A stretch of 64,000 nucleotides of DNA from Pseudomonas sp. GM18 (GTDB lineage Bacteria; Pseudomonadota; Gammaproteobacteria; Pseudomonadales; Pseudomonadaceae). Below are positions 1-8,391 of this stretch, in pieces. Every line of letters starts with the position of its first letter. Within the stretch, counting starts at the first letter, position 1. The DNA lies in the NCBI RefSeq assembly GCF_000282195.1, contig NZ_AKJT01000095.1:31421-95420 (forward strand), in the 5' to 3' direction. The position numbers were made by a program, and so were the translations under genes. The notes beneath the pieces were generated by a model that was not told where the DNA came from, searched no databases, and worked only from the letters and a program-made list of their open reading frames with translations.

Positions 1-2009
1 CTTCGGTGGTGACCATCACCTTCTCCGAGGCGGTGACCGGCTTTAGCATCGCCGACCTGACGGTGAGCAACGGTATTCTGAGCAGTCTGAGCACCAGCGA
101 TAACATCACCTGGACCGCTATCCTGACGCCGGCGGCGAGCATCACCGATACGACCAACGTGATCACCCTGGACAACACCGGGGTGGCCGATGTGGCCGGC
201 AACACCGGCAGCGGCACCACCGACTCCAACAACTACGCTGTCGACAGCCAGCGTCCGACGGCCACCATTGTGCTGAGTGATTCGACCCTGAAACCGGGGG
301 AAACCGCCCTGGTGACCATCACCTTCAGCGAAGCGGTGACGGGGTTCGACAACAGTGACTTGAGCGTCGCCAACGGTACCTTGAGCGCGGTGAGCAGCAG
401 CGACGGCGGCATCACCTGGACCGCAACCTTCACCCCGACTGCCGGGGTTACTGATGCCAGCAACCTCATCACCCTGAATAACAGCGGCATCTCGGACCTG
501 GCCGGCAATACCGGGTTGGGCACCACCAACTCGGCCAACTATGTGGTGGAAACCCAGATACCGACCGCCACCATCGTAGTCGCCGACAATGCCCTCAAGG
601 CCGGTGAAACATCGCTGGTAACTATTACCTTCAGCGAAGCGGTGAGCGGTTTCACCAACGCTGACCTGACCGTCGCCAACGGCACTCTCAGCAGCGTTTC
701 GTCCAGCGATGGCGGCGTGACCTGGACCGCGACTTTCACGCCTACGGCCAGTGTGACGGACACCACTAACCTGATCAGTCTGGATAACAGCGGAGTGACC
801 AACGGGTCGGGCAACAGCGGCGTCGGCGTGACCGATTCCAACAACTACGCGATCGACACCGCTCGCCCGACCGCGACCATTGTGGTCGCGGACAATAAAC
901 TGGGGATCGGCGAGACCACCACGGTGACCTTTACCTTCAGTGAAGCGGTGTCCGGTTTCGACCTGTCGGACATCAGCGTGGCCAATGGTGTGCTGTCCAA
1001 CCTGGCCAGCAGCGACGGCGGTGTAACCTGGACCGCCACGCTCACGCCGACCGCGAGCATCAACGATGCGACCAACCTGATCCTGCTCGACACCGGCAAT
1101 GTGCTCGACGCTGCGGGCAATGCCGGCGCCAGCATCGCCATCTCCAACAACTACGCACTCGATGCGACCCGTCCGACCGTCAGCATCGTGGTTGCCAACC
1201 CGGTCCTGGGGATTGGCCAGACGACGCTGGTGACCTTCACGTTCAGCGAGGCGGTCAGCAATTTCGATTTGTCGGACTTGAGCGTGACCAACGGTGAACT
1301 GACCAATCTGGTCAGCAGCGACGGCGGCAAGACCTGGACCGGCACCTTCACGCCCGCCGCGAACATTACCGACCCGAGTAACTTCATTGCGCTGGACACC
1401 AGCAATGTGACGGACCTGGCAGGCAACTTGGGCGCCAGCGTCGCGGTATCCAATAACTACAGGATCGACACCGTACCGACGCCCCCCCCCTTGGTCTTGA
1501 CACCGGTGGTCGTCGCCGATCCACCGAACGTGCCATTGCAACCGATCATCTTCACCCCACCCACTGGCGATCTCGGCTCGCCGCTGACCTTTGCCCCGCT
1601 GTTTGAACAACGGGTGATCGGCAACGGCATTCGCCCTCTGGGCGACATATTCATCAACCACGGGGCGCTGACGCCGAGCTTCATCGCGCAGGTCTTCAGC
1701 AGCAGCGAAAGCGGTGGCGATGGCTCAGGCCACGGCTTCCTCGGTTTTGGCGGGGGCGATGGCGGGGTCTTCGGCAGCAGCACGCTGTCGAGCCTGTTCA
1801 ATCAGAACACCAGTAGCGAGGGGGATTCGCTGAACACCTTTGGTAATCAGTCAATCAAGGCGGGTGATGCTTCCCAAGGGCTGCGCGGTGTGTTTGGCGC
1901 ACCGACTCTTGGCCAGCAATTGCAACAGCTCAAAGACACCGAGCAGCGGCAGGTCGACAGCCTCGCCGCGGCTTTGCAACAGGTCGGCATCAGTGAAATG
2001 CAGGCCTGA
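1..2009 (+). CDS. Large Ig-like repeat adhesin, C-terminal part (5' end outside window)
   Basis: The frame is open at the window edge, so this is the end of a longer gene. About 4.7 tandem repeats of 102 residues (306 bp) run to about base 1470. Each has the signature of bacterial Ig-like (Big_12-type) domains: a start like RPTATIVVAD, then TFSEAV, WTATFTP, DxAGN and SNNY. A proline-rich hinge (about bases 1470-1560) follows, then a Gly/Ser-rich tail of about 150 residues ending in a Gln-rich helix. I see no RTX nonapeptides in the visible part. The next gene encodes a TolC-family protein, which suggests a giant surface or secreted adhesin. Repeat identity at DNA level is moderate, so the copies are not recent. 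A run of nine C sits in the hinge at 1482-1490. The family call is confident; the export route is inferred from the neighbour. Confidence 0.85.
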   Translation, partial: SVVTITFSEAVTGFSIADLTVSNGILSSLSTSDNITWTAILTPAASITDTTNVITLDNTGVADVAGNTGSGTTDSNNYAVDSQRPTATIVLSDSTLKPGETALVTITFSEAVTGFDNSDLSVANGTLSAVSSSDGGITWTATFTPTAGVTDASNLITLNNSGISDLAGNTGLGTTNSANYVVETQIPTATIVVADNALKAGETSLVTITFSEAVSGFTNADLTVANGTLSSVSSSDGGVTWTATFTPTASVTDTTNLISLDNSGVTNGSGNSGVGVTDSNNYAIDTARPTATIVVADNKLGIGETTTVTFTFSEAVSGFDLSDISVANGVLSNLASSDGGVTWTATLTPTASINDATNLILLDTGNVLDAAGNAGASIAISNNYALDATRPTVSIVVANPVLGIGQTTLVTFTFSEAVSNFDLSDLSVTNGELTNLVSSDGGKTWTGTFTPAANITDPSNFIALDTSNVTDLAGNLGASVAVSNNYRIDTVPTPPPLVLTPVVVADPPNVPLQPIIFTPPTGDLGSPLTFAPLFEQRVIGNGIRPLGDIFINHGALTPSFIAQVFSSSESGGDGSGHGFLGFGGGDGGVFGSSTLSSLFNQNTSSEGDSLNTFGNQSIKAGDASQGLRGVFGAPTLGQQLQQLKDTEQRQVDSLAAALQQVGISEMQA

Positions 2010-2050
2010 AAATACCATTAAAGCAGTGCGGCACTGGGGGCAATACAAGG

Positions 2051-3565
2051 ATGAAAAAAAGTCAGAAGTTGTTCGGCGCCAGCCTGCTGGCGCTGGCGAT
2101 CAGTGGATGTGCAGTCACCAGTAAACCGATTGAACGCAGTGTCAGCCAGCAGCGCGCCCAAAGCGATCTGCAAAGCATGTACAAGGGGCAGGAGCCCCTC
2201 AGCGGTCCGTTGACCCTGCACCAGGCCATGGCCCGTGCGGTGAAATACAACCTCGAAGGCCGGCTCAAGATCATGGAAGAGGCCCTGGCCAAGCGCCAGC
2301 TCGACCTTGCCAGTTTCGACATGCTGCCACGCATGGCGCTGGATGCCGGTTACGTGGGGCGTAACAACGTCAATGCCTCCAGCAGTCAGAGCGTGGAAAC
2401 CGGCACCCAGTCCCTGGAACCGTCGACCTCCCAGGACCGCGACCGTGACGTGGCGGACCTGACCATGGTCTGGAACGTGCTCGACTTCGGTGTCAGCTAC
2501 ATCAGCGCCAAGCAGCAGGGCGATCAGCGGCTGATTGTGCAAGAGCGTCGGCGCAAGGTGATCAATACCATCGTTCAGGACGTACGCTCGGCCTATTGGC
2601 GAGCCATGGCCGCCGAACGGTTGCTCAAGCAAATCGACAGCCTGATGGCCCGGGTCGAAACCGCCCGCAACAATAGCCAAAGCATGAGCGAGCAGCGTAT
2701 CGGCGATCCGATTCAGGCATTGGGTTATCAGCGCTCGCTGATTGAAGCCACCCGGCAACTGGAAGAGCAACGCCGCGCGCTGTCGCTGGCGAAAACCGAA
2801 TTGGCGACCCTGATCAACCTGCCTCCGAGCACCGAGCTGACGCTGGCGACCCAGGACGATTACGTCATTCCGGAACTCAAGGTCGACCTTGCCAGCCTGG
2901 AACAGGAAGCCCTGACCAGTCGGCCGGAGTTACGCGAGCAGGATTACCAGACCCGCATCAGCGCCGCCGAAACCCGTAAAGCCATGTTGCGCCTGCTGCC
3001 GGGGCTGGAGTTCTCCGCCGGCGGGCATTACGACAGCAACTCGTTTTTGGTGGAGCAGGGCTGGGCGGATTACGGGGTGAAAGTCACCTGGAACCTGTTC
3101 AACGTGATTTCCGCACCCGCCGCGATCGACGTCGCCAAGGCCGGCGAAGAAGTCGCCACGGCACGCCGTCAGGCGATGTCCATCGCAGTGCTGGCCCAGC
3201 TCTACGTGGCCAACGCTAACTATCGCGAAGCATTGCGGCAGTTCCAGACCAACCAGCAACTGTCGAACATCGACGGGCAAATCGTCGGCCAGTTGCGCAA
3301 CCGCTATCAGGCGGCCGGGCTGGGTGAACTGGATTTGATCCAGGGTGAGCTGAACACGTTGCAGGCCGATCTGCGTCGCGACCTGTCCTACGCTGACCTG
3401 CGCAACGCTTACGGGCAAATCTTCGCCAGCGCCGGTCTCGATCCGCTGCCGGACGAGGTGCAATCAACCGAAGTCCAGTCCATCGCCACGGCACTGGCCA
3501 ATCGCGAAGAGGCGTGGGCGGCGGGCGATATCACGGTGCCGGTGGCCCATGCCCCGGTCCACTAA
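2051..3565 (+). CDS. TolC-family outer-membrane efflux lipoprotein
   Basis: The 504-residue product has a lipoprotein signal peptide (lipobox I17-S18-G19-C20) and the long alpha-helical heptad pattern of TolC/OprM-type factors, with two duplicated halves. It would form an outer-membrane exit duct. It lies 41 bp after the adhesin and probably exports it as the outer-membrane arm of a type I secretion system; the ABC and adaptor genes would have to be upstream of the window or elsewhere. The ATG at 2051 follows a CAAGG ribosome site. Its last 17 bases overlap the APS kinase gene. An alternative role in small-molecule efflux is less likely given the neighbours. Confidence 0.8.
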   Translation: MKKSQKLFGASLLALAISGCAVTSKPIERSVSQQRAQSDLQSMYKGQEPLSGPLTLHQAMARAVKYNLEGRLKIMEEALAKRQLDLASFDMLPRMALDAGYVGRNNVNASSSQSVETGTQSLEPSTSQDRDRDVADLTMVWNVLDFGVSYISAKQQGDQRLIVQERRRKVINTIVQDVRSAYWRAMAAERLLKQIDSLMARVETARNNSQSMSEQRIGDPIQALGYQRSLIEATRQLEEQRRALSLAKTELATLINLPPSTELTLATQDDYVIPELKVDLASLEQEALTSRPELREQDYQTRISAAETRKAMLRLLPGLEFSAGGHYDSNSFLVEQGWADYGVKVTWNLFNVISAPAAIDVAKAGEEVATARRQAMSIAVLAQLYVANANYREALRQFQTNQQLSNIDGQIVGQLRNRYQAAGLGELDLIQGELNTLQADLRRDLSYADLRNAYGQIFASAGLDPLPDEVQSTEVQSIATALANREEAWAAGDITVPVAHAPVH

Positions 3566-4154
3566 CCTGCTGGCGCCGACGGCGAGCATCAGCCGTGCCC
3601 AACGGGAGGCCCGCAACGGCCATCGCGGCACGGCGATTCTGCTGACCGGTTTACCGGCGGCGGGCAAGTCGACATTGGCCCAGGCACTGCACGCCGAGCT
3701 GTTCGAACATGGCGTGCAGAGTGTGGTGCTCGATGGCGATGGACTGCGGGTCGGGCTCAATCGCGATCTGGGGTTCACCGACGGTGATCGCCTGGAAAAC
3801 ATTCGCCGCGCCAGCGAACTGGCGGCGCTGTTGGTGGAGAACGGGCAGATTGTCATCCTCGCGATGATCGCGCCCTTGGTGGAGTTGCGCGAACTGTTTG
3901 CCCGACGGCTGGGCGAGGATTACCGCGAAGTCTGGTGCAGCGCCTCTTTGACGGTGTGTGAACAGCGTGATCCCAAAGGTCACTACGCCCGGGCTCGACG
4001 GGGTGAGTTGGCGGGGTTTACCGGTGTCTCCGCGCCTTACGAGCCACCGCCGTGTGCGTCGCTGGTGCTCGACACGGGCGCGCAATCGATCGAGGCCTGT
4101 CTTGACCGTTTGCTGACCTGGCTCGGCGAATGCGCGGTGCTGCCGAAACGATGA
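3549..4154 (+). CDS. cysC: Adenylyl-sulfate (APS) kinase, CysC-type
   Basis: This 201-residue protein phosphorylates APS to give PAPS, the sulfate donor of sulfotransferases. The P-loop GLPAAGKST is at residues 34-42. The DGD motif (62-64), FTDGDRLENIRR and RDPKGHYARARRGE followed by GFTGVSAPYEPP are all textbook APS-kinase motifs. It is a stand-alone kinase, not fused to CysN. It overlaps the TolC gene by 17 bp and the hydroxylase gene by 4 bp (ATGA), so translation is probably coupled. With a sulfotransferase two genes on, its likely job is to supply PAPS locally for a modification and not for general sulfate assimilation. Confidence 0.9.
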   Translation: MPRSTNLLAPTASISRAQREARNGHRGTAILLTGLPAAGKSTLAQALHAELFEHGVQSVVLDGDGLRVGLNRDLGFTDGDRLENIRRASELAALLVENGQIVILAMIAPLVELRELFARRLGEDYREVWCSASLTVCEQRDPKGHYARARRGELAGFTGVSAPYEPPPCASLVLDTGAQSIEACLDRLLTWLGECAVLPKR

Positions 4155-4936
4155 GCCGGCCGGCATTCTCCCGACTGCCGGTGACGGTGGATTTGCCGTT
4201 GCTGTTGCAGGCACTGGCGGCGATTGGCGAGGACGACTGGCACGGTCATTTCAACAGCGCTTACTACACTGGCGACTGGAGCGGCGTGGCGCTGATTTCC
4301 GCGGCCGATGCCTTGACCGAGCTGGCACCCGGCCGCGGTGAACCTCAATGGCGCGAACCCTGGCGACGGGATGCCCGATGGCAGCAAGGCCTGCGGGATC
4401 TGCCGCTGGAGATCGTCTGCGCGCGCCTGTTGCGACTCGGTCCGGGCGGGCGTATCCACGAGCATCGCGACTATGACCTGGGCGAACCGGAGGCGGACTT
4501 GCGTCTGCACATCCCGCTGCTCAGCCCACCTCAAGTGGACTTCATGCTGGACGGCCAACGCATGCCGATGGCCGCTGGCGAATGCTGGTATCTCGATCTG
4601 GCGCGGCCTCATCGCGTGGACAATCGCGATACCCAGGCACGGATTCATCTGGTGCTCGATTGTCGGCCCGGTGCCTGGCTGGAGCAGGCGATTATCGATG
4701 GGGTGGCAACCACGCCGTCGCCGCTAATCGGTCATCAAGCTTTAGAGCAATTCAAGGCACTGCTGGCCGGCGATCCGCAGCTGTGCAAGACCTTGCAGGG
4801 ATTGCGGGACAACGAAGCCTTTGTCGCACGCACTCTGGAGCTGGCCGCCGAGCATGGCCTTGTGTTCACCCGCGAAGAGCTGCGCGCGGCGATGCGCGAC
4901 GGTCGTCGCCAGTGGACTGAACAATGGAGCGCCTGA
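4151..4936 (+). CDS. Aspartyl/asparaginyl beta-hydroxylase-like Fe(II)/2-oxoglutarate enzyme
   Basis: The 261-residue product has the fold signature of the AspH-like hydroxylase family: a GRIHEHRDYDLG segment (His103, His105, Asp107), LRLHIPL, a GECWYLDLARPHRVDN segment (His154) and RIHLVLDC. Such enzymes hydroxylate the beta carbon of Asp or Asn in proteins. The ATG at 4151 overlaps the APS-kinase stop as ATGA and is preferred to the upstream in-frame start at 4130. The C-terminal 90 residues are extra and helical. It sits between the APS kinase and the sulfotransferase. I infer that it prepares hydroxyl groups on the neighbouring adhesin, but its substrate cannot be read from the sequence. 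Confidence 0.75.
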   Translation: MSRPAFSRLPVTVDLPLLLQALAAIGEDDWHGHFNSAYYTGDWSGVALISAADALTELAPGRGEPQWREPWRRDARWQQGLRDLPLEIVCARLLRLGPGGRIHEHRDYDLGEPEADLRLHIPLLSPPQVDFMLDGQRMPMAAGECWYLDLARPHRVDNRDTQARIHLVLDCRPGAWLEQAIIDGVATTPSPLIGHQALEQFKALLAGDPQLCKTLQGLRDNEAFVARTLELAAEHGLVFTREELRAAMRDGRRQWTEQWSA

Positions 4937-5895
4937 ACCTCGAAGGCTGGTTGCCGATTCGCGTGTGGCAAGAGGCCGGGCAATGGCAAGTCGACTGGTG
5001 CTGGTTCGGTGATACGCGGCTGCATCAGCCGTTTTTTCGTGACGCCGTGGAGGATGCGCTGCGACTGCCGTTCAATCAGGCGTTTCGCCGAAAAACGGCA
5101 TTGTCGACCCTCGCTGACTGGCAGGTTTGCAGCCCCGGTCTGACGCCGAGCGCCTTTATCTTTCACGCCTCCCGCTGTGGCTCGACCCTGATCAGCCAGA
5201 TGCTGGCGCAACTCGACAATCACATTGTCATCAGCGAACCCCCTTCGCTGGATGCCTTGCTGCGCAGTGATCTACCCGCCGTCGAACGGCGTGCCGCCAT
5301 CAAAGGATTGCTGTCTGGCTATGGACAATGCCGGCGGGGTGCGGAGCAACGGCTGGTGATCAAGCTCGACGCCTGGAACATCGGTGAACTGGCGTTGCTG
5401 CACGAGTGTTTCCCCGAAACGCCGTGGCTGTTTCTTTATCGCGATCCGCTGGAAATTGCGGTCTCGCATCTGCGTCGCCCGGGCGTGCACATGGTGCCGG
5501 GGATGATCGGCGCCAGTGTGCTGGATGACGAGCTTGCGTTCAGCGGCCGTGAAGATTACATCGCTCGGCGGTTGGGGCGGTTGCTGGCGTCGGGTTTGGC
5601 GCAATGCCAGGCGTTTGGCGGCTGGGCGGTGAATTACAGCGAACTGCCGCAAGCCATGGCGGGGCGGTTGGCAACGTTCTTTGCTTTGGACATCGAGCAG
5701 CGCAGGCAGGTGTTTGCGGCGGTGGGGCAACATGCCAAGCAGCCGTCGCAGGTGTTTGTCGGCGACGGCGATGACAAGCGTCGCGAAGCCTCAGCGCTGC
5801 TTCGTGAGCGGGTGGAGTTTTGGGCTCGAAGGCCTTATGAGGCGTTGGAAAAAGAACGACTCACGATTTCGTCGACAAATCCGCCATCCCCTTGA
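4924..5895 (+). CDS. PAPS-dependent sulfotransferase-like protein
   Basis: The 323-residue product carries the two PAPS-binding elements of sulfotransferases: the 5' phosphosulfate loop HASRCGSTLIS (residues 81-91) and a 3' phosphate site within LFLYRDPLEIAVSHLRRPG (about 170-187, with Arg173 and Ser181). It transfers sulfate from PAPS to a hydroxyl. It overlaps the hydroxylase gene by 13 bp and its 3' end overlaps the convergent slipin gene by 35 bp. PAPS would come from the APS kinase two genes upstream. The acceptor is unknown; the adhesin encoded at the start of the operon is the obvious candidate. Confidence 0.8.
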   Translation: MERLNLEGWLPIRVWQEAGQWQVDWCWFGDTRLHQPFFRDAVEDALRLPFNQAFRRKTALSTLADWQVCSPGLTPSAFIFHASRCGSTLISQMLAQLDNHIVISEPPSLDALLRSDLPAVERRAAIKGLLSGYGQCRRGAEQRLVIKLDAWNIGELALLHECFPETPWLFLYRDPLEIAVSHLRRPGVHMVPGMIGASVLDDELAFSGREDYIARRLGRLLASGLAQCQAFGGWAVNYSELPQAMAGRLATFFALDIEQRRQVFAAVGQHAKQPSQVFVGDGDDKRREASALLRERVEFWARRPYEALEKERLTISSTNPPSP

Positions 5896-6619
5896 GCAAT
5901 TCGATCGGCAGCGGGAAGACGATGGTCGAACTCTTGTCCCCGGCAATCGAACTCAGCGTCTGCATGTAGCGCAACTGCATGGCCCCCGGCTGACGCCCGA
6001 GCATTTCGGCAGCCTGCATGAGTTTTTCCGAAGCCTGCAATTCGCCTTCGGCGTGGATCACCTTGGCCCGGCGTTCCCGTTCGGCTTCGGCCTGTTTGGC
6101 GATGGCGCGAATCATCGATTCGTTGAGGTCCACGTGCTTGATCTCGACGGTGGCCACCTTGATGCCCCAGGCGTCGGTCTGGGCATCGAGTACTTGCTGG
6201 ATGTCGACGTTCAGCCGTTCCCGTTCGGCCAGCAATTCATCGAGTTCATGTTTACCGAGCACTGCCCGCAACGTGGTCTGGGCCAGTTGGCTGGTGGCCA
6301 TGAGAAAGTCTTCGACCTGAATGATCGCCCGTTGCGGGTCGAGCACGCGGAAATACAGCACCGCGTTGACCTTGACCGAGACGTTGTCGCGGGTGATCAC
6401 GTCTTGCGGCGGTATGTCGAGCACCACGGTTCGCAGGTCGACGCGGACCATTTGTTGAACCGCCGGAATCAGCAGGATCAGGCCGGGGCCCTTGACCTGC
6501 CAGAAGCGTCCGAGCTGGAACACCACGCCGCGTTCGTATTCACGCAGGATGCGGAAGGTCGACCCCGCCAGTGCAATCAGCAATAACAGGAGCGCGGCAA
6601 AACCCAGTTGCAGACCCAT
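5861..6619 (-). CDS. Slipin (stomatin/prohibitin-like SPFH protein)
   Basis: This 252-residue protein has one N-terminal membrane segment (about residues 5-20) followed by an SPFH domain starting at ILREYERGVVFQLGRF, with VDLRTVVLDIPPQDVITRDNVSV and the long Ala/Glu-rich helix KQAEAERERRAKVIHAEGE. Slipins form membrane scaffolds or microdomains. The NfeD-like gene next door on the same strand is the usual partner, ending up 22 bp upstream. The 3' end overlaps the convergent sulfotransferase gene by 35 bp. Confidence 0.9.
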   Translation of the reverse strand: MGLQLGFAALLLLLIALAGSTFRILREYERGVVFQLGRFWQVKGPGLILLIPAVQQMVRVDLRTVVLDIPPQDVITRDNVSVKVNAVLYFRVLDPQRAIIQVEDFLMATSQLAQTTLRAVLGKHELDELLAERERLNVDIQQVLDAQTDAWGIKVATVEIKHVDLNESMIRAIAKQAEAERERRAKVIHAEGELQASEKLMQAAEMLGRQPGAMQLRYMQTLSSIAGDKSSTIVFPLPIELLKGMADLSTKS

Positions 6620-6641
6620 GACTATTCTCCGCCATCATTGT

Positions 6642-7169
6642 TCATGCGGGCGCCGCGTCAGCCGCGACCACTTCCAGCAATAGACCCTTGCGTGCCACCA
6701 CCCGGACCTGTTGGCCCGGTTGCAGCGGTGTTTGGCTCTTTACTTGCCATTGTTCGCCTTGCAGGTGCACCCAGCCGACATAAGCATTGCCCGCCTGCAA
6801 CGACGTTATCGGCGTCACGCTGCCGAGCAATTCGGCGTCGCCGCTGACATTGCGGCGCGGTCGGGTTTTCAAGGCGCGGATCAGCAGGAAAATCAGCAAC
6901 AGTGCGCTGATCAGCCCCAGGCCGATCATCAAGGGAACAGGGACTTCGGCATTGCTCAGAATCACCGCGCCGATCACGAACATCACAATGCCGCCCAGAC
7001 CGACCACACCGTAATTGGGCAAGGCCGCCTCGGCGATCAGAAACGCGATGCCGAACGTTATCAGCCAGATCCCGATGGGGTCGGGAACCAGCACTACGAC
7101 GGTATCCTCCGCCAATACCGGCCCGCTCAAGGCCAGCAGCAGCGCAATTACACAGCAACGAATGTTCAC
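6642..7169 (-). CDS. NfeD-like membrane protein
   Basis: An NfeD-type protein of the short class: a signal peptide (about residues 1-20, ending PVLA), two to three membrane helices (about 28-95) and a C-terminal OB-fold of the NfeD1b type (GSVTPITSLQAGNAYVGWV). I chose the GTG at 7169 because GGAGG lies five bases before it and the resulting protein begins directly with its signal peptide; an in-frame ATG at 7223 would add an atypical 18-residue leader. It partners the slipin gene just downstream. The serine-protease domain of long NfeD proteins is absent. Confidence 0.8.
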   Translation of the reverse strand: MNIRCCVIALLLALSGPVLAEDTVVVLVPDPIGIWLITFGIAFLIAEAALPNYGVVGLGGIVMFVIGAVILSNAEVPVPLMIGLGLISALLLIFLLIRALKTRPRRNVSGDAELLGSVTPITSLQAGNAYVGWVHLQGEQWQVKSQTPLQPGQQVRVVARKGLLLEVVAADAAPA

Positions 7170-7383
7170 TTGACCCTCCGGGAGAGTCATCCGTCCGCGA
7201 GCCGTTCGTGGCTCTGTGTACAAGTCTAGTTGAGCCTGCGGCTGTATGAATTTTGACCAGTTGTCGACCGCGTCCGACGGGCGGATTTCCCGCCGGATCC
7301 CACCAGCGGGCCTAGACTTTTAATGGAGAGAAAAAATTCTAACCATCGTCCGCCATTCGTTGTTGCGGACACCGAGGTGCATC

Positions 7384-7851
7384 ATGCGTATGGCAAAAAC
7401 CGTGCAGACCAGCCTGGACAAGGCGCACTGCGAATATGACATCGTTTCCCATCCGCACTCGGCCAGCAGCCTTGAAACGGCGCGGCTTGCAGGCATTCCT
7501 GCCGAACGGGTGGCCAAATCGGTGATCCTCGACGATCGCCACGGGCATTACTTGATGGCCGTACTGCCCGCCAGCCGTCACCTGGACCTGAGCAAAGTCC
7601 GTGGCAGCAGCGAATGGCAAGTCACCCGGGAAAGCAACCTGCCGCACCTGTTCGACGATTGCGAACGCGGCGCCGTGCCTGCATTGGGCGAATCCTATGG
7701 AATGGACATGGTCATTGACCCGATGCTGACCCGGCAGAAAGACATCTACCTCGAAGCCGGCAACCACAACAACCTGGTACACATGAGCGTACCGGAATAT
7801 CTGAAAATGGTGCCGCATGCCGAGGTCTGCGAGTTGAGTCTGTCGGCGTAA
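7384..7851 (+). CDS. YbaK/EbsC-family aminoacyl-tRNA deacylase
   Basis: The 155-residue protein spans one YbaK/ProX domain (SSLETARLAGIPAERVAKSVIL, VLPASRHLDLSK, GAVPALGESYGMDMVID). Family members hydrolyse mischarged tRNAs such as Cys- or Ala-tRNAPro in trans. The ATG at 7384 has GAGGTG six bases upstream and is preferred to the upstream start at 7360. It is monocistronic and followed by a REP-type inverted repeat. Confidence 0.85.
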   Translation: MRMAKTVQTSLDKAHCEYDIVSHPHSASSLETARLAGIPAERVAKSVILDDRHGHYLMAVLPASRHLDLSKVRGSSEWQVTRESNLPHLFDDCERGAVPALGESYGMDMVIDPMLTRQKDIYLEAGNHNNLVHMSVPEYLKMVPHAEVCELSLSA

Positions 7852-7860
7852 CCGCCGTCA

Positions 7861-7922
7861 TCGCGGGCAAGCCCACCTACACAGGAATTGCGAAAACCCT
7901 GTGGGAGCGGGCTTGCCCGCGA
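7861..7922. repeat. REP-type inverted repeat (GCGGGCAAGCCC class)
   Basis: Two perfect 14-bp arms, TCGCGGGCAAGCCC (7861-7874) and its complement (7909-7922), flank a 34-bp loop with CTGTGGGAGCG. This is the common Pseudomonas REP/REPIN signature, lying between the YbaK-like and DUF2789 genes. Confidence 0.85.
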
Positions 7923-7971
7923 TTGACCGCGCCGCGGTCACCCCATTCCAGCCATCAAGAAGGAGCCCGAC

Positions 7972-8217
7972 ATGGAATCCCCCACCCACAGCCTCCCAGC
8001 CCTGTTCAAACAACTCGGCCTGCCAGACGACGCCGAAAGCATCGATAAATTCATCGCCACCCATTCACCACTCAAACCCGAACTGCACCTGGCGGACGCA
8101 TTCTTCTGGAGCGAGAGCCAGGCGGAGCTGCTGCGTGAGGAAATTCTGGATGACGCGGATTGGGCAGAGGTGGTGGATCAGTTGGATGTAATGCTGAGGA
8201 AGGGGCGGGGGGTGTAA
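7972..8217 (+). CDS. DUF2789 family protein
   Basis: An 81-residue acidic protein that matches the DUF2789 pattern by eye (LPALFKQLGLPDD, FIATHSPL, LADAFFWSESQAELLREEI, DADWAEVVDQLD). No function is known for the family. AAGAAGGAG lies seven bases before the ATG. It has no membrane segment. Confidence 0.8.
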   Translation: MESPTHSLPALFKQLGLPDDAESIDKFIATHSPLKPELHLADAFFWSESQAELLREEILDDADWAEVVDQLDVMLRKGRGV

Positions 8218-8276
8218 AAAAATCTGGAGAAAAATGGCGAAATGTAAAAAAACTGGTGAGTGGTAAAAAAACTGGG
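8214..8276 (+). repeat. Three direct copies of GTAAAAAAA-(c/t)CTGG
   Basis: Copies begin at 8214, 8244 and 8263 (GTAAAAAAATCTGG, GTAAAAAAACTGG, GTAAAAAAACTGG), the first overlapping the stop of the DUF2789 gene. The spacings of 30 and 19 bp are irregular. No function is evident. Confidence 0.6.
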
Positions 8277-8370
8277 CAGAAACTGAATTTGTTAGCTTTT
8301 TCCGCGTCTGGCCGTTGCTCGCCAATTTGTTTCAAAACTTGACCAACTTTCCCCTCCAATGCCATATTGA

Positions 8371-8388
8371 TAGTTAGCAAACTAACAG
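8371..8388. promoter_or_regulatory. Candidate MarR operator
   Basis: The palindrome TAGTTAGCAAACTAAC (core GTTAG-CAAA-CTAAC, 8373-8386) ends a few bases before the MarR start codon. Palindromes of this size and composition are typical MarR-family operators, so autoregulation of the marR-FUSC operon is likely. Confidence 0.6.
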
Positions 8389-8391
8389 TGT

